A stretch of DNA of 64,000 nucleotides from Nitrososphaerota archaeon (GCA_021324115.1 JAJPJS010000025.1:264343-328342), one strand, 5' to 3'; numbered from the stretch's first letter, positions 7,927 through 17,048 are shown. Notes: generated by a model from the letters alone, not told the origin. Numbers and translations: made by a program.

Positions 7927-8595
7927 GTGCCAGAACTGCGTATCTTTGGACGTCTGTCAAATGGGGAGAAGGAAATAATGGATCAGCTCAACCAGCATGT
8001 AGAACTCTCCGTCAAAGCGGCAGAGCAGCTGGGCACCTTTGTGGACGAAGTTCTTTCCGAGGACTGGGATGGTGCCAGAGAGATATACAAGAAGATAGAC
8101 GAATTAGAATCGTCCGCCGACGCCGTCCATAAGAGGGTGGTGGAAAAGCTGAGCTCGGGCGTCTTCTTTGCGGGTATTGGTGTGGACCTGATAAACCTGG
8201 CAGAGAACATTGACGGGATCGCCGACAGCGCTAAGGATGCGGCGAGGGTGCTGATTTACAGAAAGCCCGAAATTTCCATGCTTGCAAGCATAAGGAAGTT
8301 GCTTCAGGATTATTTAGTAGTCTGCATCAAATCTGCACATGACATCCAAAGGGCGGTGAAAGCAATTGGTGAAAGCAGAGAAGACGTGCTGTCAAACACC
8401 AGGGAAACAGAGCAGTATGAAGAAGCTGCGGACGAACTCAAGGACGAGCTGATCGAAAGAATATATGGCCTGAATCTGAACGTCCTGTCGACCCTTCAGT
8501 TGAAGGATTTCGTTCTGCTTGCGGACGACATAGGCGATTATTCTGAGGATGCGGGCGACATAATGTACATCCTCATGTCGAAGGGGTATGCTTGA
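7927..8595 (+). CDS. PhoU-like DUF47 protein, partner of PiT transporter
   Basis: A 222-residue all-helical protein of the DUF47 (PhoU-like, Pit accessory) family. Its acidic DELESSADAVHKRV and EYEEAADELKDELIE-type helices match the metal-binding PhoU repeat pattern. It starts with GTG at 7927 about 30 bp after a TATA box (GTTTATAACG at 7892-7901), so it is probably leaderless. Its stop overlaps the start of the following PiT transporter gene. DUF47 proteins next to PiT permeases are thought to modulate phosphate uptake. Confidence 0.87.
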   Translation: MPELRIFGRLSNGEKEIMDQLNQHVELSVKAAEQLGTFVDEVLSEDWDGAREIYKKIDELESSADAVHKRVVEKLSSGVFFAGIGVDLINLAENIDGIADSAKDAARVLIYRKPEISMLASIRKLLQDYLVVCIKSAHDIQRAVKAIGESREDVLSNTRETEQYEEAADELKDELIERIYGLNLNVLSTLQLKDFVLLADDIGDYSEDAGDIMYILMSKGYA

Positions 8596-9497
8596 ATCTT
8601 ACCCCCGTACTGCTCTTTCTAACATCATTCGTATTCTCAGCGAATAACATCGGCGTTATCAGGCCCGGCTTCCAGGGAACGGCCTACCGGCGCAGAGTGC
8701 TCTACCTTGGCCTGACGGCCCTCGGTTTTGCCCTGGGCTTCTTTGCGGAGGGGTATAAAGTGGGAAGCGGAATCGTCAGAGATATTTCTCCCCCTACCCA
8801 ATCCGGTCTTGAACTTTCTCTTCTTGTCACGCTGCTTGTTATGGGTGCATTTACACTGCTCAGGCTCCCTTCGAGCATTTCCAACGTGGCTGTGGGTGCC
8901 CTGCTTGGACCACTTGTTGCATCCGGTGGCCTTCCCCCCGTCGGGCCACTCACGACCATCGTGGTAGCCTGGCTCGTAGCCCCTGCCACGGCGGCCCTTC
9001 TTTCCCTCGCAATCTATGCAGTCCACAACAAAGTTATTTGGGCCTGGCCTCTCCTGAAGGTTTCGATGTTCAACAGATACTTCGGCATACTGGCCATCCT
9101 TCTGTCATCGTACACACTTTCTGCTAACAATCTTGGTATGCTCACAAGCTTTGGCTCTGGCGCCCTGGATTCCGCCCTCATACTCATAGCCGCGCTTCTG
9201 GGTGTTTTCATCCTCAGCAATCTTGTAGCCTCCACCATGGGGTGGAAGCTGGCCGTGCTCACACCGGGTTCATACTCTTCGGCCCTGCTGGGGGGATCTG
9301 TGAACCTCTGGGTCTATACACAGCTTGGAATCCCTGCAAGCCTAACCCAGTCGGTCGTCGCCGGCGTGATGGTGCTTTCCCTCGTTACCAGGCCGTCGGT
9401 TGTCAATACTAGGACGATGTTCGAGATACTCGGTTCGTGGCCCTTTTTCCTTGCAATAAGCTTCGTGGCGGCATTTGGTGCCTGGTTTCTTCTGTAG
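8592..9497 (+). CDS. PiT-family inorganic phosphate transporter
   Basis: A 301-residue membrane protein with about nine to ten segments. The PiT signature appears twice in the inverted repeat: FVFSANNIG near the start and YTLSANNLGM near residue 180. The first residues overlap the DUF47 gene by 4 bases (TTGA), indicating translational coupling. It should import phosphate with a cation. It is shorter than bacterial Pit (about 500 residues) because the central cytoplasmic loop is absent, as is usual in archaeal members. The TTG start is well placed. Confidence 0.84.
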   Translation: MNLTPVLLFLTSFVFSANNIGVIRPGFQGTAYRRRVLYLGLTALGFALGFFAEGYKVGSGIVRDISPPTQSGLELSLLVTLLVMGAFTLLRLPSSISNVAVGALLGPLVASGGLPPVGPLTTIVVAWLVAPATAALLSLAIYAVHNKVIWAWPLLKVSMFNRYFGILAILLSSYTLSANNLGMLTSFGSGALDSALILIAALLGVFILSNLVASTMGWKLAVLTPGSYSSALLGGSVNLWVYTQLGIPASLTQSVVAGVMVLSLVTRPSVVNTRTMFEILGSWPFFLAISFVAAFGAWFLL

Positions 9498-9562
9498 CGG
9501 CCATCATACAAGTGTGAAAGAGTTCATATTACCGTTCGGACCGCCTTTCTGTGCTGCTGAAC

Positions 9563-10036
9563 ATGGATGTCGAAAAAACAGAGCGGTACACCAAACGCTT
9601 ACAGCTTGTACTCGCACTGGTCATCGTTCTGCTTGTTTTGCTGATGGTTATCAGCGGCGTCGGAACCCTTGCATCGTCAAATGTAGCAACATCGGTTCAG
9701 AACATGAACAAAGACTCGATATCCATTGGGGTTGATTATTCATCCTTTAACCCTGGACCCATCGGACTCCAGCCTGTCAAGGTTAGCATAGTCGTTCTTA
9801 CCCCCGCGGGTTCCCCGCTCACCACACAGGCGGATCAGCTTGTATACCTGAAGCCCTTCAGCTCGAGCACTGGACACCTTGATTTCAACATGACGCTGCT
9901 CCCGGGCGCTGCTACGACGATACAGACGCTCGCGAAACAGGGGCTGGGGCCACTGGTCTCGATAAAGGTGTCTGCCACCTTCTGGGGGATGGCCTACACC
10001 ACGGTAACGTTCGAGTCGAACGCCACGCTTGCATAG
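9563..10036 (+). CDS. Membrane-anchored extracytoplasmic protein, unknown
   Basis: A 157-residue protein with one N-terminal transmembrane segment (LVLALVIVLLVLLMVISGV) and an extracellular beta-rich domain ending in SNATLA. The pattern resembles small archaeal membrane-anchored LEA14/DUF-type beta sandwiches, but I cannot name it. I chose the ATG at 9563; a GTG at 9551 would add four residues. It lies 65 bp behind the PiT gene and 21 bp before another membrane protein. Confidence 0.68.
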   Translation: MDVEKTERYTKRLQLVLALVIVLLVLLMVISGVGTLASSNVATSVQNMNKDSISIGVDYSSFNPGPIGLQPVKVSIVVLTPAGSPLTTQADQLVYLKPFSSSTGHLDFNMTLLPGAATTIQTLAKQGLGPLVSIKVSATFWGMAYTTVTFESNATLA

Positions 10037-10057
10037 GGATCGAATGGTGAAAATGAA

Positions 10058-10570
10058 ATGGTGACAACCAAAAATGTGATACTTGGCTGGGTTGATGCCG
10101 TAATTACGATTATCGTCTTCGTGCTCGTGCCTATCTATTTGCTGCCTTTTCTTTCTCAGTATGTGTCGCAGGTCGGGCCAAATGTTGGCTGGATACCAGT
10201 CGCAGGCATAGGGTTAGCGGCCCTTGCCTTTTTCTTAAGGATCAGCAAGGACACGAGGTACAATGGGGTGGCCATCGCGGTATGGGGCGTTGCGATGATA
10301 GCTTACGAACTTGTGCTGTTCGGGTTTGGTTCACTTTCCTTCGCAGTGAAGCCAGCGCCGGGCCAGACAGTTTTCGTGGACATCGGCTTCCCCGTGCTGT
10401 TCATTCTTCTGCTCCTGATTCCTTCACTGTATATAGTTCGTGGGATATTGGTGTACGTCGGAAACGGGTCACGTCCTGCAGCAATACAGAAACCGGAGGA
10501 GGAGCTTCCGACACAACCACCTCCACCGCCTCCACCACCCGAGCCGCTGGATGGCTCGGTGGCGGACTGA
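10058..10570 (+). CDS. Four-helix membrane protein with proline-rich tail, unknown
   Basis: A 170-residue protein with four hydrophobic segments and a cytoplasmic or exposed tail of PEEELPTQ followed by a run of ten prolines and glutamates. The helices contain no recognisable motif. It follows the anchored protein at 9563 and they may form one unit. Confidence 0.65.
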   Translation: MVTTKNVILGWVDAVITIIVFVLVPIYLLPFLSQYVSQVGPNVGWIPVAGIGLAALAFFLRISKDTRYNGVAIAVWGVAMIAYELVLFGFGSLSFAVKPAPGQTVFVDIGFPVLFILLLLIPSLYIVRGILVYVGNGSRPAAIQKPEEELPTQPPPPPPPPEPLDGSVAD

Positions 10571-10613
10571 TATCAAGGCAGATCCCAAGCGCTTTGCCGA
10601 GGAATCTACGCCA

Positions 10614-10623
10614 GCTTTTATAC
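10614..10623 (+). promoter_or_regulatory. TATA box of the 10662 gene
   Basis: CTTTTATACT about 40 bp before the TTG at 10662 would place transcription near 10643. It supports starting the gene there and not at the distant 10440 start that overlaps the previous gene. Confidence 0.45.
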
Positions 10624-10661
10624 TCGACCGGCGGCACTCGAGTTGGCGGTGGGCGGTAAGG

Positions 10662-11342
10662 TTGGTACTTGCGGGCAAGATATTCAAACTGTCGGAGCCA
10701 TTCCCGTTGAATCAACTTGCACAGAAGCTGGAAGGCTTCCGTGTAGAAAAGGAGGATGAGCAGTCAAAGCAGATGCTGATTACTGAAGTGAAGGATATGG
10801 AGATAAATGAAAATTCCGTTTCCGGGAGGGTTTCCAAAGACGAAATGTACATGGTGAGACAGAGGGACGAGCTCAAACCCGTACTGAGAACTGTGAATGC
10901 TCCATTCGTATTCAGGCAGATAAACGAGCAGGTATTTCTTCTTGTTCTCGAGAAGAAAAGAAGGGCCAATGAAATAGCGAACGACCTCAGCAGGATACTT
11001 TTTCTGAGGCCCGGCCACATAATAGAGGCCAGGATAAAACCCGAAGTGATGGAAAAATACTACGAATCCAGCTTTGAGGACGCCCGGATCATATTTTTTG
11101 ACCAGGTGGACATCCCAAACGTGGAAAAGATGGCCCTTTATGGTTCTGCACTGGCGGACACCGACCTGTATCACGATTACCTAAAGCATGGCAGGCTGTG
11201 GTACATAGTAGTTCAATCCAAAACCAAGGGCTTCATAGTGGGAATAACGAGAAACTGTGTGGTTACGGTTTTTTCCAACTCCGCCCCTTCAGACCTTGTA
11301 CAGTATTCCTTTGAAGAGGTCGTTCCGCTAACACTCGAATAG
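10662..11342 (+). CDS. Conserved-looking hypothetical protein
   Basis: A soluble protein of about 226 residues that I do not recognise. It is rich in beta strands alternating with charged helices (EINENSVSGRVSKDEM, VLEKKRRANEIANDLSRIL) and has a C-terminal strand pair (GFIVGITRNCVVTVFS). The open frame extends upstream to 10440, but that part overlaps the previous gene and reads as out-of-frame sequence. I therefore start at TTG 10662, directly after GGTAAGG and downstream of a TATA box. Confidence 0.6.
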   Translation: MVLAGKIFKLSEPFPLNQLAQKLEGFRVEKEDEQSKQMLITEVKDMEINENSVSGRVSKDEMYMVRQRDELKPVLRTVNAPFVFRQINEQVFLLVLEKKRRANEIANDLSRILFLRPGHIIEARIKPEVMEKYYESSFEDARIIFFDQVDIPNVEKMALYGSALADTDLYHDYLKHGRLWYIVVQSKTKGFIVGITRNCVVTVFSNSAPSDLVQYSFEEVVPLTLE

Positions 11343-11397
11343 TGGCAGGGGTGCGGAGAAGGAGACGATAACGCTTGTCGAGAATGAGAGAGCTCTC

Positions 11398-12132
11398 GTG
11401 CTCGAATCTGGTACCAGGTACCTTGTGATATCAGACCTGCACATAGGCCTTGAGGAGTCCCTTTCAAGGAAAGGGCTTCACCTGCCGGGTCAGTCCATAA
11501 AGATGGCAAAACACGCCACGGAGCTTGGCAACAGAAATGATTGCAGCTCCCTTGTTCTTCTGGGTGACGTAAAGGATGAAATTCTCGGGGTTTCACCCTG
11601 GGGGCTCGTGGCACTTTCTCAATTCTTCGAAACCGTGATGTCAGGTTTCTCTGAGGTAATACTGATACCCGGCAACCATGATGGGGGCATCGAGCAGCAT
11701 ATTCCTCCCGGGGTGAAGCTGGTAAACCCTCATGGAATTCTAATTCGGTCCGTTGAAGAGAATGGCAAGGAAGAGAAGGTGGCCCTTCTGCATGGCCACG
11801 CGGACCCCTCCCCGGCGGTCGCATCCGCGGACACCTACATCGTTGGTCATCGTCATTTCATGTTCCGCGTAGGGCGAAAGCCTCAACCACTTTGGATTCG
11901 GGGCCGCTTCGGAAAGGGTCTTGATAAGTACCTCATAGTGGTCCCCCCCTTTAATCACCTCCTTCCCGGAGCAATGGGTTTGGAGGGAAGGTCGGGTGCC
12001 AGGTCCAAGAATTCATTCGTTGCAAGGGCTGTGGATGGAGCCGAAGATAGCCTTGAAGCCCTCCTTCTGGATGGAACTAATCTGGGATCGCTGAAATCTC
12101 TTAAAGGTTCACTGGGTGCGGTAGATAACTAA
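11398..12132 (+). CDS. Metallophosphoesterase (COG1407, ICC-like)
   Basis: A 244-residue calcineurin-type phosphoesterase with all five metal motifs: SDLHIG, GDVKDE, PGNHDGG, LHGHADP and VGHRHF. COG1407 members are predicted phosphohydrolases of unknown substrate, often linked to DNA repair helicases in archaea. The family normally has about ten more residues before the first motif (a strand ending in RAL). The frame upstream of the GTG at 11398 does encode such a stretch (back to 11332) but has no ATG, GTG or TTG, so the true start may be a non-standard codon such as the ATA at 11368 behind GAAGGAG. The gene abuts the subtilisin gene. Confidence 0.8.
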   Translation: MLESGTRYLVISDLHIGLEESLSRKGLHLPGQSIKMAKHATELGNRNDCSSLVLLGDVKDEILGVSPWGLVALSQFFETVMSGFSEVILIPGNHDGGIEQHIPPGVKLVNPHGILIRSVEENGKEEKVALLHGHADPSPAVASADTYIVGHRHFMFRVGRKPQPLWIRGRFGKGLDKYLIVVPPFNHLLPGAMGLEGRSGARSKNSFVARAVDGAEDSLEALLLDGTNLGSLKSLKGSLGAVDN

Positions 12133-14478
12133 ATGAAAATACTGGTCATGATGTTATTTCTCGTCCTGCTGTTGCCATACACACAACCTCTGACACCAGA
12201 CTTTGCTTCAGCAACCGGGAGTGGAAATTCGAATAGCTATGTAATTCTCCTGCAGCCACCTTTTTCGAAAAATATTGCAGCACTCTCACAGGCATTTGAT
12301 GCGAATCTTCGGGCCATCGGGGTAGATGCAGGAAAGCCGGTTCTGTTTGGCGGGATCGGTGTGGGCGGCATATTCAATCTGACCTCCTCGGAGCTCTCTG
12401 TCATCAGACAGGTTTTCCATCCCTATCTGGTCATCCAGGACAGGCCTGTATTCCTCCAGTCGAGCTCCGGAAATACGTCCCCTCTACTGAACTGGAGCTA
12501 CTTTCCCGGGGGTCCGTATAGTGGCACGGACATCAAGGTGGCAGTAATCGATACCGGGATCGATACGTCCCTGAGCGCCCTGGGTCCTTCATTTGCATCC
12601 AGAGTTGTCGGAAGCTACAATCTGGTAAATCCAGGCTCTCCACCCAATGATACCGATGGCCACGGTACGGCCGTAGCTTCGATAATAGGGGCGGATTCTA
12701 CCAACTTTACGGGGGTTGCCCCAGGAGTCCAGCTGTTGATATACAAGGTATTCAAGGGCAATGAGACGACTTCGAATCTTCTTGTTGAAGCTCTCGACCA
12801 GGCCGCCCAGGATGGCGCATCTGTCATAAACCTCAGCCTGGGAGGGGGCCTCGACGCCGGTACGCTGTGGCAGCTTGGTTATCTTCTAAACCAGCGAGGG
12901 ATAGAACTCGTGGCGGCCGTAGGAAACGACGGTCCCGACTTGGGAACGCTCTCGATTCCGGCCGCGCTTCCTTACTTCCTCTCGGTGGGGGCGTCGACGA
13001 GTCAGTTCTCAAATCAACCCGTTGCTGAACTCTTGCTCGGATCTAACTTCACCTTCGACACAGCTCAGCCCATGGAATTCTCCCCCCTGACGAATCGCCC
13101 CGTTCAGGGCAGCTATGTATTTGTGAGAAGTGCGACCCCTGCCGAAATCGCAGGCGTGGACCTTTCCGGCAAAATAGCAGTCACGTTGAGGGATCACAAA
13201 ACAACATTCGCAGACATGGAGCAGAACGTCTCAGAAGCTGGTGCGATCGGACTTGTGGTGGTTAACGATGAAAACTCCTCCTTTCTCGGCACCCTTCAAA
13301 CGAACTCCAGCACGAGTCCATCCAAGATACCCGTTGTCAGCGTCGCATATCAGGAGGGTTACCGTCTACTAAACTCCGACCCCAACGGGACTGTTTTAAG
13401 AATGGGTATTTTCATCCCACATAACCCCTACCCCGCTCCGTTCTCATCCCGTGGGCCTGGCGGACCATTCCTTCTGAAGCCCGAGCTGATGGCGCCGGGC
13501 GACTCCGTCCCGGTTGTAACATTCCAGGGGGTGGGGCTCGAGTCGGGCACAAGCTTTTCGGCTCCACAGGTTACAGGGGCGCTTGCGCTGATTACACAGG
13601 AGCACCCGGGCCTTTCCCCCGACCAGTACTATTCGATTCTGGAGCTGTCTGCATCCCAGCTCCACACGAATGAGATCGATTTTCCCCCTTACGTGCAGGG
13701 TGCAGGCGAGCTGAATATTTCAAAAGCCCTGGCAACACCATTCACTGTTTCTCCGGGTGATTTCATCGCCCTGTACCCATATACCGGGGGCAGTTATTCA
13801 GATACAATTCATGTCAGCTTCTTTGCAAATACATCTCTCAAGGTATCCTATATCGGTGAATACCCCCTCACCCTGAACACAAGCTACCTGGACCAAACCG
13901 AAAGCGGCCTGACTGTCACGGCCTCACCTTCCTCAGGCGGGCAACTAATGTATGATCGGCTCATTTTTTCGACTAACAACATGAACTTTTCATTCCCGGT
14001 GATGGTAGAACCCTCAGCGGTTGGTGTTATCTACAACATGACAACAGGATCGTTGCAAATTGAAGGCGGGGGCGGTGGTGGGTATATAGCACAGATTACA
14101 TATCCTGATGGTACACTGCACAGTCTTACTCTCGATACATCGGGTGGAGCGGCTGACCACGTCGGTACCCCGATGCCTGGGTTTTATTTTATTGAGGTGC
14201 AGCCCCTGAACGGCAACGGGTCCACCGGGGAGGTCGGATTCGGCATGTTTTACATAGGAAGCGTAACTCAGAGCCAGTTTCCTGGCTATACCATAACCGT
14301 CTTGGCTGGCTATTCCGCTTTCTTGTGCCTGGTCGCATTTGCGATATATCTCAATCGATGGTTCAGGATACGGCGCGGACCTCGATCTGCCGTCCGGCCA
14401 CCCATTTCAGCCTGGAAGCCACCCTCTTTCTCAGCGCGTCTATTGTTTCGAACCTGCGGACTATCCTTCCGTTCCTGA
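12133..14478 (+). CDS. Secreted, membrane-anchored subtilisin-like serine protease (S8)
   Basis: A 781-residue exported protease. A signal peptide covers residues 1-25. The S8 catalytic triad is intact: Asp140 (AVIDTGID), His177 (DGHGTAVAS) and Ser474 (SGTSFSAPQ). A protease-associated domain is inserted at about 295-420, and beta domains precede a single C-terminal membrane helix (about 720-742). The last 38 residues overlap the convergent nicotinate phosphoribosyltransferase gene by 116 bp and have an arginine-rich, low-confidence composition. It starts on the ATG directly after the TAA of the phosphoesterase gene. It likely digests external protein, alongside the sedolisin at 47 kb. Confidence 0.92.
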   Translation: MKILVMMLFLVLLLPYTQPLTPDFASATGSGNSNSYVILLQPPFSKNIAALSQAFDANLRAIGVDAGKPVLFGGIGVGGIFNLTSSELSVIRQVFHPYLVIQDRPVFLQSSSGNTSPLLNWSYFPGGPYSGTDIKVAVIDTGIDTSLSALGPSFASRVVGSYNLVNPGSPPNDTDGHGTAVASIIGADSTNFTGVAPGVQLLIYKVFKGNETTSNLLVEALDQAAQDGASVINLSLGGGLDAGTLWQLGYLLNQRGIELVAAVGNDGPDLGTLSIPAALPYFLSVGASTSQFSNQPVAELLLGSNFTFDTAQPMEFSPLTNRPVQGSYVFVRSATPAEIAGVDLSGKIAVTLRDHKTTFADMEQNVSEAGAIGLVVVNDENSSFLGTLQTNSSTSPSKIPVVSVAYQEGYRLLNSDPNGTVLRMGIFIPHNPYPAPFSSRGPGGPFLLKPELMAPGDSVPVVTFQGVGLESGTSFSAPQVTGALALITQEHPGLSPDQYYSILELSASQLHTNEIDFPPYVQGAGELNISKALATPFTVSPGDFIALYPYTGGSYSDTIHVSFFANTSLKVSYIGEYPLTLNTSYLDQTESGLTVTASPSSGGQLMYDRLIFSTNNMNFSFPVMVEPSAVGVIYNMTTGSLQIEGGGGGGYIAQITYPDGTLHSLTLDTSGGAADHVGTPMPGFYFIEVQPLNGNGSTGEVGFGMFYIGSVTQSQFPGYTITVLAGYSAFLCLVAFAIYLNRWFRIRRGPRSAVRPPISAWKPPSFSARLLFRTCGLSFRS

Positions 14479-15586
14479 TTAATGGCTTCAGAAGCGGGTT
14501 GCAATTTTGTGGCCTGGCGTTACGGGCAAGAACAAGGTAATCCACCATGTTTTTTTCGTCTCTGCACACTTCTTTTTCGCCAGAAAGGTCCCCCCTCTTT
14601 GCACGGGGAATCATAACACCCCCTTTCCCCTCCACCTCAACCATCTTCATGTTGAAATCGATGGATGGCGCGTTACTTACGCTCGTGCCCACACCGAAGC
14701 CGGAAACCACATCCTGGAGTTCTCTCACATCGGATTCATCCAGCCCACCTGACACGAATATTTTGACATGTTTTCCTCCACGCAGGTTGAGCTCCCACCT
14801 GACTTCCTCGATTATCTTTCGCCAGTCGCCTCTTCTGGAGGCAGGTGTGTCCAGTCTGACCCCTTTGAGCTTCCTTCCAAGTGTTTCAAGTGCCATTATG
14901 GACTCGGTCTTTTCATCGAACAGGGTGTCGGCCAGCACGATCACATCTGATTTCTCCGGAAGAGAATCCGCAAATGCTTTCCATGCGTCTTTTTGGGAAT
15001 CAAAGCAGAGAATGAAGCTGTGTGGCATGGTACCCGCCCCTTCTATTCCGAGCAGTTTCGCTCCGCAGATGTTACTCACCCCCTCGAATCCGGCGATATA
15101 TGCAGACCTCTCTACCAGAGGAGCAAGCGCAGGGTGCGCCCTCCTTGTGCCGAAGCTCAGAAGTGTTCTATCACCTGCAGCCAACCTTATTCTTGCGGCC
15201 TTGGTTGTAAAGCCACTCGCCGAAGCTAGGAACCCGAGAAGGGGTGTTTCATACCTGGCGAAGTCGGCGTACCTCCCCTTCAGTTTCATGACGGGCTCGT
15301 ACGCTAGCTCGTTCTTGGGAACGGCAAACACTTCACCTTCATCCATCGAATCGACGTCAAGTGGCAGACCCTCAAGAAGTTTTGCCGCTTCGTACACACC
15401 GGATAAGACTCCCCACGTATCGGCGTAAGGAAGGTGCCTCGTGTACACCTCCATCGTCACCTTGGGGTTCTTCCCTATCTTTCTGAGTGCCCTTTCTGTA
15501 TTGATGAAGTAGCTGTCTGTAACCTCGGCCTTCTTGATCTCGTCCTCTCCCGATATCCAAAACATCCTGTCATCGAGGTCTTTCAT
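14363..15586 (-). CDS. pncB: Nicotinate phosphoribosyltransferase
   Basis: A 407-residue enzyme of the NAPRTase family, which couples nicotinate and PRPP to give nicotinate mononucleotide in the Preiss-Handler NAD salvage route. Visible features are the N-terminal TDSYFINTERAL, the FARYETPLLGFL segment, the SFGTRRAHP active-site loop with the autophosphorylated-His region, and the VSGGLDESDV and GVGTSVSNAP phosphate-binding turns of the TIM barrel. The C-terminus carries extra residues including CN and a basic tail. It is divergent from nadE across a 97-bp promoter region, so both NAD salvage genes sit together. Confidence 0.9.
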   Translation of the reverse strand: MKDLDDRMFWISGEDEIKKAEVTDSYFINTERALRKIGKNPKVTMEVYTRHLPYADTWGVLSGVYEAAKLLEGLPLDVDSMDEGEVFAVPKNELAYEPVMKLKGRYADFARYETPLLGFLASASGFTTKAARIRLAAGDRTLLSFGTRRAHPALAPLVERSAYIAGFEGVSNICGAKLLGIEGAGTMPHSFILCFDSQKDAWKAFADSLPEKSDVIVLADTLFDEKTESIMALETLGRKLKGVRLDTPASRRGDWRKIIEEVRWELNLRGGKHVKIFVSGGLDESDVRELQDVVSGFGVGTSVSNAPSIDFNMKMVEVEGKGGVMIPRAKRGDLSGEKEVCRDEKNMVDYLVLARNARPQNCNPLLKPLIRNGRIVRRFETIDALRKRVASRLKWVAGRQIEVRAVS

Positions 15587-15683
15587 TATCTTCCCGTCTT
15601 TTCACTGTCCCATTTAGTCATTACTGTATCCATGGACCAGACCCTGACGGCAAAGGATTAGTTATACCCGGTTATGTGGTTGG

Positions 15684-16949
15684 ATGATGAGCGGGGCACT
15701 GGACCTCAAGGAAGCACGAGAAAGGATCGTTTCCTTCATAAGAAAACAGGTTGAAGATGCGGGAGCCGACGGTGTCATATTGGGGGTCAGCGGGGGCATC
15801 GACTCCGCTGTAACTGCTTACCTGGCCGTCGAGGCTCTGGGGAGCAGGCGAGTGCAGGCGCTCCTCATGCCTGACCCGAGGGTGACGCCGGAGTCAGATA
15901 TGAGGGATGCTTCTGCGATAGTCTCGGAACTGGGCATTAAATCTAGGACTGTGGACATTTCGACTATTCACAGGGAGTTCATGAAACAACTGGAACCGAA
16001 CAAGGTCGCAGAAGGTAATCTGAGAGCAAGGATCAGGATGGCGCTGCTTTACTACCATGCCAACCTGCACAATCTTCTGGTTCTGGGCACAGGGGACAGG
16101 TCAGAGCTGATGCTTGGATACTTCTGCTATGACGACAAAACAAGAGTCTACACGGTGGACGGTCCAAAGAGGATTGGACAGATCAGAGGGGATGAAACCA
16201 TATACTCGATGGACACAACAAGAGGGGTAATCGTTTCGGCCAGGATTGATGGAGTTTACTCTTTCGAATATGATGGCGATGTAATGGGTGTGCAGTCAGA
16301 CTTGGTCGATCTTAATGTGACCCCCAACCACAGGATGCTGGTCGGCGAACACGGAAAGGACTACCGCTTTGTTCAGGCAGAAGAATTCGCAAAAAATCGA
16401 CCCGGTTCGACATTGTGCATGGACGACGAAAAAATCAGACGAACGAAGATTTCTGGAAGCTCACCGTTCGAGAACCAGCTTCCTCTAGCATTTCCGAATC
16501 GCAAAGCGGAGGTGTATTCTGAGCACATGAAAGGCAGAGTCTGGTGTGTGGGTGTCCCCAAATATTGCAATCTGCTCGTTGAAAGGAATGGCCAGATGGC
16601 ATTTTCCGGTAACACAAAGTATGGCGATGGTGGTGTGGACCTACTTCCGATTGCAGACCTTTACAAGAGTGAGGTCAGGTCGATGGGAGAGATACTTGGT
16701 GTAAGCAGGGCAATCATATCCAAAGAGAGCAGCCCTAGGCTTTGGGCCTCTCAGACAGCTGAGAGTGAGTTGGGCCTTCCATATTCTGTCATCGATAAGA
16801 TACTGCAGCTTGACGCTGAGGGCAAATCGTCAACCAGCGTGGCAATCGAGGGGAAGGATGTAGACCCTACAGCCGTACAAGAACTTTTGACAAGGATGAG
16901 AAAGAACCACCACAAAAGGTCTTTGCCACCTGTGTGTCGACTTAGATGA
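15684..16949 (+). CDS. nadE: NH3-dependent NAD+ synthetase interrupted by a mini-intein
   Basis: A 421-residue precursor. Residues 1-147 and 311-421 form a 258-residue NAD synthetase of normal archaeal length. It has the ATP pyrophosphatase loop GVSGGIDS (about 34-41), the NLRARIRM segment, GTGDRSELMLGYF, and TKYGDGGVDLLPIADLYKSEV after the insert. Residues 148-310 are an intein that splits the invariant GYF-TKYGDGG motif, so splicing should be needed for activity. The enzyme amidates nicotinate adenine dinucleotide to NAD+. There is no glutaminase domain, so ammonia is the expected donor. The start is ATG at 15684 (or 15687), with a TATA-like GTTATACC about 20 bp upstream. It is divergent from pncB. 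Confidence 0.95.
   Translation: MMSGALDLKEARERIVSFIRKQVEDAGADGVILGVSGGIDSAVTAYLAVEALGSRRVQALLMPDPRVTPESDMRDASAIVSELGIKSRTVDISTIHREFMKQLEPNKVAEGNLRARIRMALLYYHANLHNLLVLGTGDRSELMLGYFCYDDKTRVYTVDGPKRIGQIRGDETIYSMDTTRGVIVSARIDGVYSFEYDGDVMGVQSDLVDLNVTPNHRMLVGEHGKDYRFVQAEEFAKNRPGSTLCMDDEKIRRTKISGSSPFENQLPLAFPNRKAEVYSEHMKGRVWCVGVPKYCNLLVERNGQMAFSGNTKYGDGGVDLLPIADLYKSEVRSMGEILGVSRAIISKESSPRLWASQTAESELGLPYSVIDKILQLDAEGKSSTSVAIEGKDVDPTAVQELLTRMRKNHHKRSLPPVCRLR
16125..16613 (+). other. Mini-intein in NadE (163 aa, no homing endonuclease)
   Basis: Residues 148-310 of the nadE product. Block A begins with the splice-donor Cys148 (CYDDKTRVYTVDG). Block B carries the Thr-x-x-His pattern TPNHRM with His216. 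Block F is VWCVGVPKY...LLVERNG, and the domain ends in Ser-Gly-Asn310 followed by the extein Thr311. The penultimate residue is Gly where most inteins have His, a variant also found in some phage and archaeal mini-inteins. No LAGLIDADG, HNH or GIY-YIG endonuclease fits in the roughly 55-residue linker between blocks B and F. It is therefore a class 1 mini-intein that has lost, or never had, its endonuclease. Confidence 0.92.
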
Positions 16950-17048
16950 CCCCACCGATTCCAGACACTCTAAGACCGTCAGGAGAAAACATTAAAATAA
17001 TAGATAGAAATATCTGAGAACCAAGTCAAGTGATTTACTGTTTTGTCC

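Noticed and set aside
10440-10661. Upstream extension of the 10662 gene
   Set aside because: It overlaps the previous membrane protein gene, reads as His/Arg-rich shadow, and a TATA box at 10614-10623 lies within it.
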